Positions 37,921 through 47,704 are shown, counted from the stretch's first letter. The stretch: DNA of 64,000 nucleotides from Neobacillus rhizophilus (GCF_018343535.1 NZ_JAGYPF010000005.1:248001-312000), one strand, 5' to 3'. Notes: a model not told the origin generated them from the sequence alone. Numbers and translations are program-made.

Positions 37921-39465
37921 ATGATGAAAAAAAGCTTTTTAAAGCCGCTTCGCAATTTGTTTAAAACGGAACCTCAATTTTACGAACAATCAAACCAACA
38001 AAGAATTCATTTAAAAGAACAGGATATAAGCAGTCATTATGAGCAAAATTTAGAAACTTTTAAGTCCATCTTTTCAATTCCAAAAAACTTTGATGTCAAG
38101 ATACACGACTTCACCATCCGTGCCCTTAATCGCCGTGCATTTTTACTGTACATCAGTACCATGGTCGACTTAGAACAAATTCGGAAAAATATTTTCGGGC
38201 CTCTTATTGAAAGCAATCAGCCAATAAGAGAGATTCAAGAGATTGTTACCTTCCCAATTGAGCGGACAAGCACCCAAATAGGAGAAATTACGGAGACCAT
38301 CACCAGTGGCTTTACCGCGCTAATTATCGATGGTGATCCTCAATGTTATTTATTTGGAACATCGAAAGTCCAAGGACGCAGCATTGAAAAATCGGATAAC
38401 GAAGTAATTGTCAGAGGGGCCAAGGAAGCCTTTAACGAAAAGCTGGTCGATAATATTTCGTTAATCCGGAAAAAGATTAAAAATGAAAACTTAATTATAG
38501 AGGCGCACGTCGTTTCTAAACGCTCCAGGAATGACGTGTTGATCGTTTATGAACAAGACCTAGTGAATGATGAATTGCTGAAGACGATAAAGGATAAGCT
38601 TGAATCTTTGAATACTGACAGTATTATCGATTTAAGCATATTGGAGCAGTACCTTGAGGAACGGCCAAGATCGTTGTTTCCGACCATTTTAAACACGGAA
38701 CGCCCTGACCGGGCGGTGTCATTTATAGAAGAGGGCCACATTATTTTGTTGATGTCCAACTCGCCTAACTGCCTTGTTTTGCCGGCAACCTTTTGGGCCT
38801 TGTTCCATTCACCGGAAGACCATTACCTGCGGACACCGTATGGTAATTTCATTCGGCTTTTGCGATTTATGGCATTATTTATCTCAATGTTTTCCTCTTC
38901 CTTTTATATTGCGATAACAAACTATCATGTCGGGATGATTCCGCCTGATTTGTTGATGGCCATGGCTGGTACAAGAGAACGAGTCCCTTTCCCTTCCATC
39001 ATTGAAATTCTCATGATGGAACTGGCCTTTGAACTGATTCGGGAAGCGGGACTGCGCGTGCCCTCTCCGATTGGGCCAACGATCGGGATTGTCGGAGCTT
39101 TGATTTTGGGCCAGGCTGCAGTTCAAGCCAACATTATCAGTCCAATTGTCATCATCGTCATTGCCTTAAGCGGGTTAAGTTCCTTTATTATCAGTGATAC
39201 CAGTATGAATTTTGCGATTCGTTTATGCCGCTTTTTGTTTATTTTTGCCGCAGGCTTTATGGGGATTTATGGTATGGGGGCATTAATGGTTTTGGGTCTC
39301 TTTTATTTGGTTTCAATAAAGTCATTCGGTGTCCCTTACTTTGCACCGATGACCCCGCATTTCTCTTCGGGAAGGGACTTAATCATCCGTCCAGTACCTA
39401 TGAATCAAAGGTTACGCCCGGGGTATCTAAAGCCGAAAGATATGGTGAAACAAAGAAAGGATTAA
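37921..39465 (+). CDS. Spore germinant receptor subunit A (GerA family)
   Basis: 514 residues. A large cytoplasmic N-terminal domain (about 1-280; FPIERTSTQIGEITETI, GDPQCYLFGT) precedes the membrane part with the typical LPATFWALFHSPEDHYLRTP and SPIGPTIGIVGALILGQAAV segments. A subunits form oligomeric inner-membrane channels that sense nutrients and start germination. ATG at 37921 (a second ATG follows) after GGGTGGGGTGG. First gene of an A-B-C-D receptor operon, probably forespore-expressed. Ligand specificity cannot be read from sequence. Confidence 0.92.
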   Translation: MMKKSFLKPLRNLFKTEPQFYEQSNQQRIHLKEQDISSHYEQNLETFKSIFSIPKNFDVKIHDFTIRALNRRAFLLYISTMVDLEQIRKNIFGPLIESNQPIREIQEIVTFPIERTSTQIGEITETITSGFTALIIDGDPQCYLFGTSKVQGRSIEKSDNEVIVRGAKEAFNEKLVDNISLIRKKIKNENLIIEAHVVSKRSRNDVLIVYEQDLVNDELLKTIKDKLESLNTDSIIDLSILEQYLEERPRSLFPTILNTERPDRAVSFIEEGHIILLMSNSPNCLVLPATFWALFHSPEDHYLRTPYGNFIRLLRFMALFISMFSSSFYIAITNYHVGMIPPDLLMAMAGTRERVPFPSIIEILMMELAFELIREAGLRVPSPIGPTIGIVGALILGQAAVQANIISPIVIIVIALSGLSSFIISDTSMNFAIRLCRFLFIFAAGFMGIYGMGALMVLGLFYLVSIKSFGVPYFAPMTPHFSSGRDLIIRPVPMNQRLRPGYLKPKDMVKQRKD

Positions 39466-39472
39466 GATAAGC

Positions 39473-40582
39473 ATGAAACAGCAGCGGGGAAAACTTGGTA
39501 TTCGAGAGTATGTATCAATCGCGATTATGATGGTCGGTTTAAAAGCGACTGAAGAAACACCAGCCCGTTTATATAATATGGCCCAAAATGCGGCGTGGAT
39601 GATTCCACTTTTATCGGCTGTATTCTTCTTCATCCCGCTCTTTTTGTTGATTAAAACAATGTCTTTATTTAAGGGGGAAAACTTGTTTTATGTGGTTCAA
39701 AAATTACTTGGCCGTTATTTTGGTTTTTTTGTTTGCCTTGTTATTTTTGTTCTCAGTTCATTTGCCTTTTCGTTCGATACGCGAGATTATTCCAATATCA
39801 TTCGGGCATTTTATTTTAATACGACACCCTTGTTGGTTCTTTTTGCCATTTTAATGACGATTTGTGCTTATGGAGCGAAGAAAGGAATTCAGCATATCGG
39901 GTCGGTTTCTTATTTGATTATTTTTTATGTCATTATCTCTTTCATTGTTGCGTTATTATTAAGTACTCAAGATAGCAATATTCAAGCCTTGCTGCCAATT
40001 TGGGGGGCGGGAAAACTTGCTATTTTAAAGCAAAGCTCACAAAGAATATCGATGTTTGCTGAATTTTTTATGCTTACCATGCTTGTTCCTTACTTGAAGT
40101 CAAATAAGGAATTTCGTAAAGGCACTTGGATTGCCTATTTTTGTGTCAGTATTCAAACTAGTGTTGCAACGCTATTTTTCATTTGTTTAATGGACCAATC
40201 TTTAGGGGGAATGGGTTATCCATTTCATACGACGATTCGCTATATCTCACTGGGAAGTTATATTCCCAATATCGAAATATTCTTTTTTGTCATCTGGATA
40301 ATGGGAGTCTTTATCCGTTTCGCTGCTTTTTTGTATATAATTGCCCTGATGTTTGGTCATATTTTCAAAATCAAGGACTTTGAATACTTGATTCCACTGC
40401 TTGCTACCCTTTATTTATTGATTGGTAATATGCCAAACAATCCAATTGAGGTGGCACAGGAACTAAAACCGTTGATTGGTACGATATCCGGTCCCGTGTT
40501 TTCTGCCATTGCCCTGCTATTATGGCTGTCTGCCTTGTTAAAAGGAGAATTTAAACATGCAAAAAACAAGAACAGTATGTAA
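39473..40582 (+). CDS. Spore germinant receptor subunit B (GerAB family permease)
   Basis: 369 residues with about ten hydrophobic helices; APC-superfamily spore germination permease. The N-terminal LGIREYVSIAIMMVGLKATEETPARLYN is characteristic. B subunits carry the nutrient-binding pocket. It starts 7 bp after the A-subunit gene and overlaps the C-subunit gene by 26 bp. Confidence 0.9.
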   Translation: MKQQRGKLGIREYVSIAIMMVGLKATEETPARLYNMAQNAAWMIPLLSAVFFFIPLFLLIKTMSLFKGENLFYVVQKLLGRYFGFFVCLVIFVLSSFAFSFDTRDYSNIIRAFYFNTTPLLVLFAILMTICAYGAKKGIQHIGSVSYLIIFYVIISFIVALLLSTQDSNIQALLPIWGAGKLAILKQSSQRISMFAEFFMLTMLVPYLKSNKEFRKGTWIAYFCVSIQTSVATLFFICLMDQSLGGMGYPFHTTIRYISLGSYIPNIEIFFFVIWIMGVFIRFAAFLYIIALMFGHIFKIKDFEYLIPLLATLYLLIGNMPNNPIEVAQELKPLIGTISGPVFSAIALLLWLSALLKGEFKHAKNKNSM

Positions 40583-41804
40583 ATTTTTGTTGATAGTCGT
40601 GATTGCTTTTTCTTTAACAGGCTGCTGGGATCGTGAGGAAATGGAGGATAAATCCTATGTGATTGGACTTGGCATTGATCGTTCCTACCATAAAGGGAAA
40701 ATCAAAGTGACCATGCTGCTTGCTAACCCGGAAGTAGGGAGTCAGCAAGGCGGCGGCGGTTCAACGGAAAAGCCTAGAGAGATTGTTTCCTTTGATGCCA
40801 ACGATATCATTGCCGCAAAAGTGACGGCAAATTCGGTTGTCTCGCGAATTATTAGTTATGATTTATTAAAGATTATCGTGGTTTCCGAGGAATTTGCGAA
40901 GGATCCAAAATTTTATAATATCCTTAATGACGTAGTCTTTGATAAAGAAATTCGCATGAACGCCTATTTGGCAGTATCAAAAGAAAAGGCCGCTAAGTAT
41001 TTTTTGAAAAATAAACCAAGAATGGAGACCCGGCCGCATAAGTACTTTCAATACATGATTGACCATGGTATAGAAAATGGTCTGATCCCCGATTCTACTC
41101 TTTTCCGCTTTTTTAAGACAACAGATGGAGGAGCCGACCTTTTTTTAGCGATGAACACATCAGCTGTTAGGGAAAAGCATCCTAAATTTAAAGGGGAAGA
41201 TGAATATTTTGCCGGGCAGCTGAATGCATCCGGGGAGTTCGATGATACTCAATTTATCGGTTCGGCAGTGTTTAGAAACGGAGTAATGATTGGAAAGTTA
41301 ACCGGTCAGGAAACAAGTATGGTCAATATTCTTGATGATACAACAAACATGAGTGATTTTTTTCTTGATATACCTAATCCCTTTCCAGGCAAACGAAAAT
41401 CATTTGCCGTTAGAGTGATAAAAAAAGAAAACAATCAAGTCAAAATGGACCTAAAGGGGTCTCGTCCAAAGATTTTTATCAGCATACCCTTAAAATTTGA
41501 AATTATGTCAAATCCCTCGAGGATTGACTTTGCTAAAAGGAAAAATCAAGAAGTCTTAAAAAAGCAAATCGCCAGCCATTTTAAAACGGAACTTGAGAAG
41601 TTTTTGAAAAAAACACAAAAAGAATTAAAAGGTGCCCCATATCCGTTGTCTTTTTACGCTCGGAAATATTTTGGAACCAATCAGGAATTTGAAAAATTCA
41701 ATTGGACGAAATCGTATTTAAAAGCAGAAATATCCGTATACCCCGAAGTTGAAATAATAGATTTCGGTAAAAGTCCAAAGAAAAACTTAAAGGTGGAGAA
41801 ATAA
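40557..41804 (+). CDS. Spore germinant receptor subunit C (GerAC lipoprotein)
   Basis: 415 residues. Signal sequence with lipobox LTGC, then the near-invariant WDREEMED stretch of GerAC proteins. Three-domain lipoprotein on the outer face of the spore inner membrane. AAAAGGAG precedes the ATG, which lies inside the B-subunit gene. The C-terminal domain includes the KTELEKFLKKTQKEL helix. Confidence 0.92.
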   Translation: MQKTRTVCKFLLIVVIAFSLTGCWDREEMEDKSYVIGLGIDRSYHKGKIKVTMLLANPEVGSQQGGGGSTEKPREIVSFDANDIIAAKVTANSVVSRIISYDLLKIIVVSEEFAKDPKFYNILNDVVFDKEIRMNAYLAVSKEKAAKYFLKNKPRMETRPHKYFQYMIDHGIENGLIPDSTLFRFFKTTDGGADLFLAMNTSAVREKHPKFKGEDEYFAGQLNASGEFDDTQFIGSAVFRNGVMIGKLTGQETSMVNILDDTTNMSDFFLDIPNPFPGKRKSFAVRVIKKENNQVKMDLKGSRPKIFISIPLKFEIMSNPSRIDFAKRKNQEVLKKQIASHFKTELEKFLKKTQKELKGAPYPLSFYARKYFGTNQEFEKFNWTKSYLKAEISVYPEVEIIDFGKSPKKNLKVEK

Positions 41805-41805
41805 C

Positions 41806-41961
41806 GTGAGAATACTATCATTCGCTGTGTTGTTAGTCATTATCCTTTATTCCTTTGGTTTTGGCATAACATTGTGGAAGGAAAAACAAAAATTGGGGGC
41901 ACTGGCCGTTTTTTTTCTTTGCCTGACCATTGTTGTCCTTCCGTTTTTTTCGATATTTTAA
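41806..41961 (+). CDS. Probable germinant receptor D subunit (small two-helix membrane protein)
   Basis: 51 residues starting at GTG 41806, one base after the C-subunit stop, with AAAGGTGGAG upstream. Two hydrophobic segments (about 3-23 and 30-50) flank a charged turn WKEKQKLG. Small two-helix D subunits encoded next to A-B-C receptor genes are known in Bacillus and modulate germination. The assignment rests on position, size and topology, since D subunits are poorly conserved. Confidence 0.75.
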   Translation: MRILSFAVLLVIILYSFGFGITLWKEKQKLGALAVFFLCLTIVVLPFFSIF

Positions 41962-42109
41962 TCATTTTCAGTCTCCAGCCCTAGTTTCTTTCCGTCTTCA
42001 GCCGTTTAATTCACTCCCAAAATTAAGTTAAGATCATTAGTGAATTAGTAGGAAAATTTTAGCTGTTAGGTTAAAATGTAAGGGCACTCGAAGAGAGGGG
42101 AGAAAATCT

Positions 42110-43036
42110 TTGGAATCAATCGTAGAATTAAAAAACGTAACCAAAGTGATTAAAGGGAGAACGATTATTGACGATATCAGCTTTCAGGTGAATAAAGGCG
42201 AAGTTTTTGGATTTTTAGGTCCAAACGGCGCAGGAAAGACAACGACCATCCGCATGATTGTTGGTTTAATGGCGATTACCTCTGGGGACATCGCCATTGG
42301 CGGTTCCAGCATTAAAACACAATTTGAAGACGCCGTCCGCCATGTTGGGGCCATCGTCGAAAATCCAGAAATGTACAAGTTTTTGTCTGGCTATCAAAAT
42401 CTGATTCATTATGCAAGAATGTCAAAGGGAATTACGAAAGAGAAAATTGCTGAAGTAGTGGAATTGGTTGGACTGTCGGACCGAATCCATGACAAGGTGA
42501 AGACCTATTCTCTTGGGATGCGCCAAAGATTGGGCCTTGCACAATGTCTATTACATGACCCAGAGGTATTGATTCTTGATGAACCGACAAACGGCCTTGA
42601 TCCGGCAGGAATAAGAGAAATCCGTGATTATGTCCGGCTGTTGGCCCGTGAGAAAAACATGGCGGTCATCGTTTCCAGCCACCTCTTGTCCGAGATGGAA
42701 ATGATGTGTGACCGAATCGGCATTATTCAAAATGGGCAATTGATAGATGTCCAGCAGGTGAAGGAATTCATTCAAGGTAATGAAACGTTTCATGAATTGG
42801 AAGTAATTCCGAGCGAAACGGCGCTATCAATCGTACACGCTAACTTCCCAGATGCAGAGGCAAATCTGTCACGAAACGGAATATCTGTCAGTCTTTCAAA
42901 AGAAGATATCCCAAATCTGGTTAAAATCCTCGTCCAAGAAGAAATTAAAATTTTTGGCATAAAGGAAACAGCGAAAACTTTAGAGGACCGCTTCCTTGAA
43001 GTAACGAAAGAAAAGGAGGCGGAAGCCCATGTTTAA
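42110..43036 (+). CDS. ABC transporter ATP-binding protein
   Basis: 308 residues. Walker A GPNGAGKTT (about residue 37), signature YSLGMRQRLGLA, Walker B VLILDEPTNGLDPAG and switch His SSHLLSEME. The CcmA/bacitracin-type family (BcrA/YhcH-like) has such a C-terminal extension of about 90 residues. TTG start at 42110 after GAGAGGGGAGA. Paired with the permease that overlaps by 8 bp. Substrate unknown; peptide antibiotic or lipid export is typical for relatives. Confidence 0.88.
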   Translation: MESIVELKNVTKVIKGRTIIDDISFQVNKGEVFGFLGPNGAGKTTTIRMIVGLMAITSGDIAIGGSSIKTQFEDAVRHVGAIVENPEMYKFLSGYQNLIHYARMSKGITKEKIAEVVELVGLSDRIHDKVKTYSLGMRQRLGLAQCLLHDPEVLILDEPTNGLDPAGIREIRDYVRLLAREKNMAVIVSSHLLSEMEMMCDRIGIIQNGQLIDVQQVKEFIQGNETFHELEVIPSETALSIVHANFPDAEANLSRNGISVSLSKEDIPNLVKILVQEEIKIFGIKETAKTLEDRFLEVTKEKEAEAHV

Positions 43037-43979
43037 TTTAATAAAAAATGAATGGATGAAAATTTTTCGGCGCCCCGGCACCTATGTCATGATTGCGCTG
43101 CTGATTGTCATAACCTGCATCGTCGGTGCCTTTTTTAAATATCAAGAAACTGGCTCTAATGCTGGTCCGGATAAGAATTGGCAGCAAACATTGCAGGAAG
43201 AAAACGATGCCTTAAAGAAGCAGATGGAACAGAGCAGGACCAAAATAGAGCAGGATTTTTTCAAAGAGGAAATCGCCATCAATGACTATCGAATTAAACA
43301 TAATCTTCCGGAAAAGGAAAAATTTAATGTTTGGTCGTTTGTCAAACAAGCATCTGAACTCATCACGCTGGCTGGCTTGTTTACGATTATCATTTCCGCC
43401 GGAATTGTAGCAAGTGAATTTAATTGGGGTACCATTAAACTGCTGTTGATTCGGCCAATCAATCGCAGCAAAATATTAATATCAAAATATCTGACTGTTC
43501 TATTGTTTGCGCTGACCATGCTGGCAATTTTATTTGTGTTTTCGACGGCCCTTGGCGCACTGTTATTCGGAATGCCCGAGCATGCCGCTCCGTATTTAAA
43601 CTACCATAACGGTACGGTTACCGAGCAAAATATCGTGGTCCATTTATTAATCTATTATGGTTTAAGCTCCATTGATATGATTATGCTTGCGACGATGGCG
43701 TTCATGATTTCTTCTGTTTTCCGAAACAGTTCACTTGCCATCGGTTTATCTATTTTCTTATTATTTACTGGAGCACAATTTACCGCGCTCCTGTCGCTTA
43801 AGTTTGCCTGGGCGAAATATATTCTATTTGCTAATACAAATTTAATGCAGTACTTTGAAGGAACCCCGATGGTTGAGGGGATGACGATGAATTTTTCAAT
43901 CTCTATTCTGGTTATTTATTTTATTATTTTTCAATTCTTGGCATTCTTTGTGTTCAAAAAACGGGATGTTGCTGCATAA
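43029..43979 (+). CDS. ABC-2 type transporter permease
   Basis: 316 residues. An N-terminal membrane segment (about 15-35), a charged extracytoplasmic stretch with coiled-coil tendency (QEENDALKKQMEQSRTKIEQ), then five hydrophobic segments. The RPINRSKILISKYLTVLLF region is typical of BcrB/YhcI-type permeases. Start lies within the ATPase gene, implying a two-gene exporter operon. A terminator follows. Confidence 0.85.
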   Translation: MFNLIKNEWMKIFRRPGTYVMIALLIVITCIVGAFFKYQETGSNAGPDKNWQQTLQEENDALKKQMEQSRTKIEQDFFKEEIAINDYRIKHNLPEKEKFNVWSFVKQASELITLAGLFTIIISAGIVASEFNWGTIKLLLIRPINRSKILISKYLTVLLFALTMLAILFVFSTALGALLFGMPEHAAPYLNYHNGTVTEQNIVVHLLIYYGLSSIDMIMLATMAFMISSVFRNSSLAIGLSIFLLFTGAQFTALLSLKFAWAKYILFANTNLMQYFEGTPMVEGMTMNFSISILVIYFIIFQFLAFFVFKKRDVAA

Positions 43980-43993
43980 TCAGGTGAAATAGG

Positions 43994-44031
43994 GCTGTCT
44001 CATCCTAGCTGTTGAGACAGCTTCTTTTTTC
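43994..44031 (+). terminator. Terminator after the ABC permease gene
   Basis: GCTGTCTCA / TGAGACAGC stem with loop TCCTAGCTGT and a TTCTTTTTT tail. Confidence 0.92.
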
Positions 44032-44092
44032 CAATTATAGTGAAATGCTCTGGGCAAACTATTTAATAAAAAATTATCTGGAGGACTTATTT

Positions 44093-44386
44093 ATGGAAAT
44101 TAAAATCAGCAATCAGGCATTAAAATGGTTTAAAGAAGATATTGGCCTTCAGGCAGGAGATAAACTGCGATTTTATACGCAAGTTTATGGAAATAGTCCT
44201 ATTCAAAAGGGGTATTCTTTGGCGTTTACTCAAGAGGAGCCTTTAAAAATAGCAGCCAGTACTGATCTGGATGGGATCCTTTTCTTTGTCGAAGACGGTG
44301 ATATCTGGTATTTCGATGGGCATGATTTACATGTTGATTATGATGCAAAAGAAGATGAATTGAAATATGGGTATGTTAAACCCTGA
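44093..44386 (+). CDS. HesB/YneR-like protein without cysteines
   Basis: 97 residues, starting at ATG 44093 after CTGGAGGAC; the upstream extension to 44012 overlaps a terminator and is rejected. The fold family is HesB/IscA-like (MEIKISNQALKWFKEDIGL, YGNSPIQKGYSLAF). It lacks all three cysteines that bind iron-sulfur clusters in IscA, as other YneR-type proteins do. Function unknown. Confidence 0.8.
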   Translation: MEIKISNQALKWFKEDIGLQAGDKLRFYTQVYGNSPIQKGYSLAFTQEEPLKIAASTDLDGILFFVEDGDIWYFDGHDLHVDYDAKEDELKYGYVKP

Positions 44387-44538
44387 CTTACTCCACGGGG
44401 CAAGCCGGCCTGGTTTTACGGGCTATTTCTATAACCTAAAAGGGTAATTCGGGCGGGAACAAGGATATCCATCGCTGGTAATTTTCTTGTTGTTAAGAGA
44501 TAATTGTTTGGTACTCGTTCTAAAAGGAGAAATATAGA

Positions 44539-45378
44539 GTGGAAAAAATCGAGCATATCTCCAGCGAATTTAAAGATTGGATCATACAGACATTAAATAG
44601 TGGTGCAAGCCCGGAGAAAATCGTCGATGCGATGATTAAAAAGGGATTCGATGAAACATTTGCCTTAAGGACTTTATTGCGTATTAGTGGAAACCAATCG
44701 ATTGTAACAGCTGATAAGCAAAGCCCTTATTATTATGAAATTCCTGAAATCGGCCAAAAGGGCATTAAACTATATGCAGGGGACCGGGAAATTAAGGTGC
44801 TTTCTAGAGTCGAGTATCCATTTATTCTGCATTTAGATAATGTATTAAGCGACGAAGAATGTGACAAACTGATCAGCCTTTCAAGGGAAAGACTACAGCC
44901 TTCTCATGTTATTGATAAAAACACTGGGGAGAACCGTGCAGCTTCTGGCAGAACGAGCAAAGGAATGTATTTTACAATCAATGAAAATGGACACGTCTCC
45001 ACAATTGAGAAAAGAATTGCAGAATTAACCGGCTATCCGATTGAAAATGGTGAAGGGCTGCAGGTTTTGAACTATAAAATAGGCGAGGAATATAAACCCC
45101 ACTTCGATTATTTCCCGGCCAACCAGGTTATAGAAGATAAAGGGGGACAGCGGATCGGCACCTTTTTAATCTATTTAAATGATGTCGCTTCAGGAGGAGA
45201 AACCGTATTCTCAAAGCTAGGGGTATCGATTGTTCCGAAGAAAGGAACAGCTGTTTACTTTCATTATGGGAATAGTAAGGGACAAGTCGATCGACTATCC
45301 TTACACACCAGTGTGCCGGTATCCGAAGGTGAAAAATGGGTTGCCACCAAGTGGATCAGGCAAGGGAGAATTTACTAA
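44539..45378 (+). CDS. Prolyl 4-hydroxylase-like 2-oxoglutarate/Fe(II) oxygenase
   Basis: 279 residues. After a helical N-terminal stretch of about 60 residues, the double-stranded beta-helix domain carries the iron triad: HFD in YKPHFDYF and the distal His in LSLHTSVPV, with the 2-oxoglutarate-binding Lys in GEKWVATKW. The ASGRTSKGMYF and GEGLQVLNYKIGEEY segments match the P4H family, known from Bacillus anthracis to act on collagen-like or other proline-containing sequences. GTG start after AAAAGGAGAA. Substrate here unknown; it is followed after 21 bp by trhO. The gap before it (44387-44538) shows no recognisable feature. Confidence 0.88.
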   Translation: MEKIEHISSEFKDWIIQTLNSGASPEKIVDAMIKKGFDETFALRTLLRISGNQSIVTADKQSPYYYEIPEIGQKGIKLYAGDREIKVLSRVEYPFILHLDNVLSDEECDKLISLSRERLQPSHVIDKNTGENRAASGRTSKGMYFTINENGHVSTIEKRIAELTGYPIENGEGLQVLNYKIGEEYKPHFDYFPANQVIEDKGGQRIGTFLIYLNDVASGGETVFSKLGVSIVPKKGTAVYFHYGNSKGQVDRLSLHTSVPVSEGEKWVATKWIRQGRIY

Positions 45379-45399
45379 CATAGATAGGGGCAGTACCAA

Positions 45400-46374
45400 A
45401 TGACAGAAAATAAACCATATAGAGTATTACTATATTATATGTATGTACCAATCGAGAATCCGGAGGAATTTGCCGCTCTGCATTTGCAGTTCTGTAAGGA
45501 ACTAGGACTTAAAGGACGAATTTTAGTGGCTGCCGAAGGGATTAATGGTACGGTATCGGGAACGGTCGAGCAGACTGAAAAGTATATGGAAATCATGCAT
45601 CAAGACGAACGTTTCGCTGATATGGTTTTTAAAATTGATGAAGAGGATGAACATGCCTTCAAAAAGATGCATGTCCGCCATCGGCCGGAGCTTGTCACCC
45701 TTCGCTTAGAAGACGATATCAATCCTAATGAAACGACCGGTAAACATTTGAGTCCGAAAGAATTCTATGAGGCAATGCAGGATCCGGAGACAGTTGTCAT
45801 TGATGCCAGAAATGACTATGAATTTGAATTAGGTCATTTTAGAGGAGCAGTTCGGCCCGACATAACAGCCTTTCGCGAGCTTCCGGACTGGATTCGGGAA
45901 AATAAACAGCAGTTTGAAGGGAAAAAAATCTTGACCTATTGTACAGGCGGAATTCGCTGCGAGAAGTTTTCAGGCTGGCTTGTAAAAGAAGGCTTTCAAG
46001 ATGTTGGGCAACTACATGGCGGTATCGTGACCTACGGGAAGGACCCTGAAGTGCAAGGACAGCTGTGGGACGGACAATGCTATGTATTTGACGGAAGGAT
46101 CAGTGTACCAGTTAACCGTGTTGAACATGTTATCGTCGGAAAAGATTATTTCACGGGTGAACCTTGTGAACGATATGTAAATTGTGCAAACCCGGAATGC
46201 AATAAACAAATTATTTGCTCAGAGGAAAGTGAGTACAAATACCTAAGGGGCTGCACACATGAATGCCGAGTGCACCCAAGGAACTTGTATGTGAAGGAAC
46301 ATGAGTTAACGGAAGAAGACGTTGAATTGAGATTAAAGCAGATTGGCGAAGAATTTTCGGTTAAAAACAGCTGA
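45400..46374 (+). CDS. trhO: tRNA uridine(34) hydroxylase TrhO (rhodanese family, YbfQ-like)
   Basis: 324 residues. An acylphosphatase-like N-terminus (about 1-110) precedes a rhodanese domain (about 120-220) with the catalytic loop TYCTGGIRC, and a C-terminal Cys-rich metal-site part ([31 protein letters not shown]). TrhO performs the O2-dependent hydroxylation of U34 to ho5U. trmR and trhP1, the next step and the O2-independent alternative, are at the end of the window. Confidence 0.93.
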   Translation: MTENKPYRVLLYYMYVPIENPEEFAALHLQFCKELGLKGRILVAAEGINGTVSGTVEQTEKYMEIMHQDERFADMVFKIDEEDEHAFKKMHVRHRPELVTLRLEDDINPNETTGKHLSPKEFYEAMQDPETVVIDARNDYEFELGHFRGAVRPDITAFRELPDWIRENKQQFEGKKILTYCTGGIRCEKFSGWLVKEGFQDVGQLHGGIVTYGKDPEVQGQLWDGQCYVFDGRISVPVNRVEHVIVGKDYFTGEPCERYVNCANPECNKQIICSEESEYKYLRGCTHECRVHPRNLYVKEHELTEEDVELRLKQIGEEFSVKNS

Positions 46375-46385
46375 TTATAATTTTA

Positions 46386-46427
46386 TAAAAAAATGACGTG
46401 TGAATGGGTACACGTCATTTTTTTATA
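46386..46427. terminator. Bidirectional terminator between trhO and rarA
   Basis: AAAAAAATGACGTGT / ACACGTCATTTTTTT, a long stem with A and T runs on both flanks, between convergent genes. Confidence 0.95.
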
Positions 46428-46432
46428 CATAT

Positions 46433-47704
46433 TTAACTTTTTCGTGTAAGCTTTTCATAGACAGATGCAAGTGCCTGTTCGAATTTTCCTGTCTTTTTCG
46501 GCTGATAGTATTGTTTGTTCTTGATCCGGTCCGGCAGATATTGCTGCGGTACCCACCCGTTCTCATAGTCATGCGGATACTTGTAGCCAATGCCTCTGCC
46601 AAGCTCTTTTGCTCCTCTGTAATGGGCGTCCTTTAAATGGTCCGGGACATCGCCGGATATTCCTTTTTGTATATCGGAAAGGGCCGCATCAATCGCCAGA
46701 ATAGCAGAATTGGATTTGGGCGACAGGCATAATTCAATCACCGCATTAGCAAGTGGAATTCTGGCTTCAGGAAAGCCGAGTCTTTCGGCCGTTTCAATAG
46801 CCGCCAATGTCCGTGCTCCCGCCTGCGGGTTGGCGAGTCCAATATCCTCATACGCAATCACAATTAATCGGCGGCTGATGCTTACTAAGTCCCCGGCTTC
46901 AATTAATCGGCCAAGATAATGCAGGGCGGCGTTTACGTCACTGCCGCGGATTGATTTTTGGAAGCCTGACAATACATCGTAATGGGCGTCCCCGTCTTTA
47001 TCCGCGGCAATGCTTTTCTTCTGCAGGCATTCTTCAGCTGTTTGCACATCGATATGGATAATGTCATTTTCATCTGGATCTGACGAAAGTATGGCTAATT
47101 CCAAGGCGTTTAAAGAGCTCCGGACATCTCCTCCTGAGCCTTGGGCAAAATGCTGAAGTGCCTCCTCGGTTATATCAACTTTTAATCTGCCGTAACCTCG
47201 TTCCTCATCCTCTAATGCCCGAACTAAGGTTTGCGTAACTTCATCGGGTGTTAATGGCTTTAGTTCAAAAATTTGACAGCGGCTGCGAATGGCCGGGTTA
47301 ATGGCATGATAAGGGTTGCTGGTTGTTGCTCCAATCAATACAATCATTCCGTTTTCCAAATAGGGCAATAGAAAATCCTGCTTGGCCTTATCTAACCGGT
47401 GGACCTCGTCCAGCAGCAGGATTACTTTTCCGGACATTTTCGCCTCGGCAGCGACAATTTCCATATCTTTTTTATTATTTGTAACGGCGTTTAACGTTCG
47501 AAAGGCATATTTGGTACTGCCGGCAATGGCGCTCGCGATCGAGGTTTTGCCTATCCCGGGAGGACCATACAGAATCATTGAGGTCAGCTGCTTGGCTTTT
47601 ACCATTCTAGCAATGATCTTGCCCTCACCGACAAGATGCTGCTGGCCGGCAACTTCTTCAATTGTTCGCGGCCGCATTCGAAATGCCAACGGTTTTTGCT
47701 GCAT
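46433..47704 (-). CDS. rarA: Replication-associated recombination protein RarA (MgsA/YrvN)
   Basis: 423 residues, AAA+ clamp-loader-like ATPase acting at stalled forks. Walker A GPPGIGKTS, Walker B LLLDEVHRLD, sensor 1 GATTSNPYHAINPAIRSRC; C-terminal tetramerisation region with DHLKDAHYRGAKELGRGIGY. The start at 47704 follows GGAGAG at seven bases; the frame extends upstream to 47767 without a site. Divergent from cymR. Confidence 0.94.
   Translation of the reverse strand: MQQKPLAFRMRPRTIEEVAGQQHLVGEGKIIARMVKAKQLTSMILYGPPGIGKTSIASAIAGSTKYAFRTLNAVTNNKKDMEIVAAEAKMSGKVILLLDEVHRLDKAKQDFLLPYLENGMIVLIGATTSNPYHAINPAIRSRCQIFELKPLTPDEVTQTLVRALEDEERGYGRLKVDITEEALQHFAQGSGGDVRSSLNALELAILSSDPDENDIIHIDVQTAEECLQKKSIAADKDGDAHYDVLSGFQKSIRGSDVNAALHYLGRLIEAGDLVSISRRLIVIAYEDIGLANPQAGARTLAAIETAERLGFPEARIPLANAVIELCLSPKSNSAILAIDAALSDIQKGISGDVPDHLKDAHYRGAKELGRGIGYKYPHDYENGWVPQQYLPDRIKNKQYYQPKKTGKFEQALASVYEKLTRKS

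Noticed and set aside
44012-44092. N-terminal extension of the HesB-like gene
   Set aside because: It overlaps the ABC permease terminator and a good ribosome site precedes ATG 44093.
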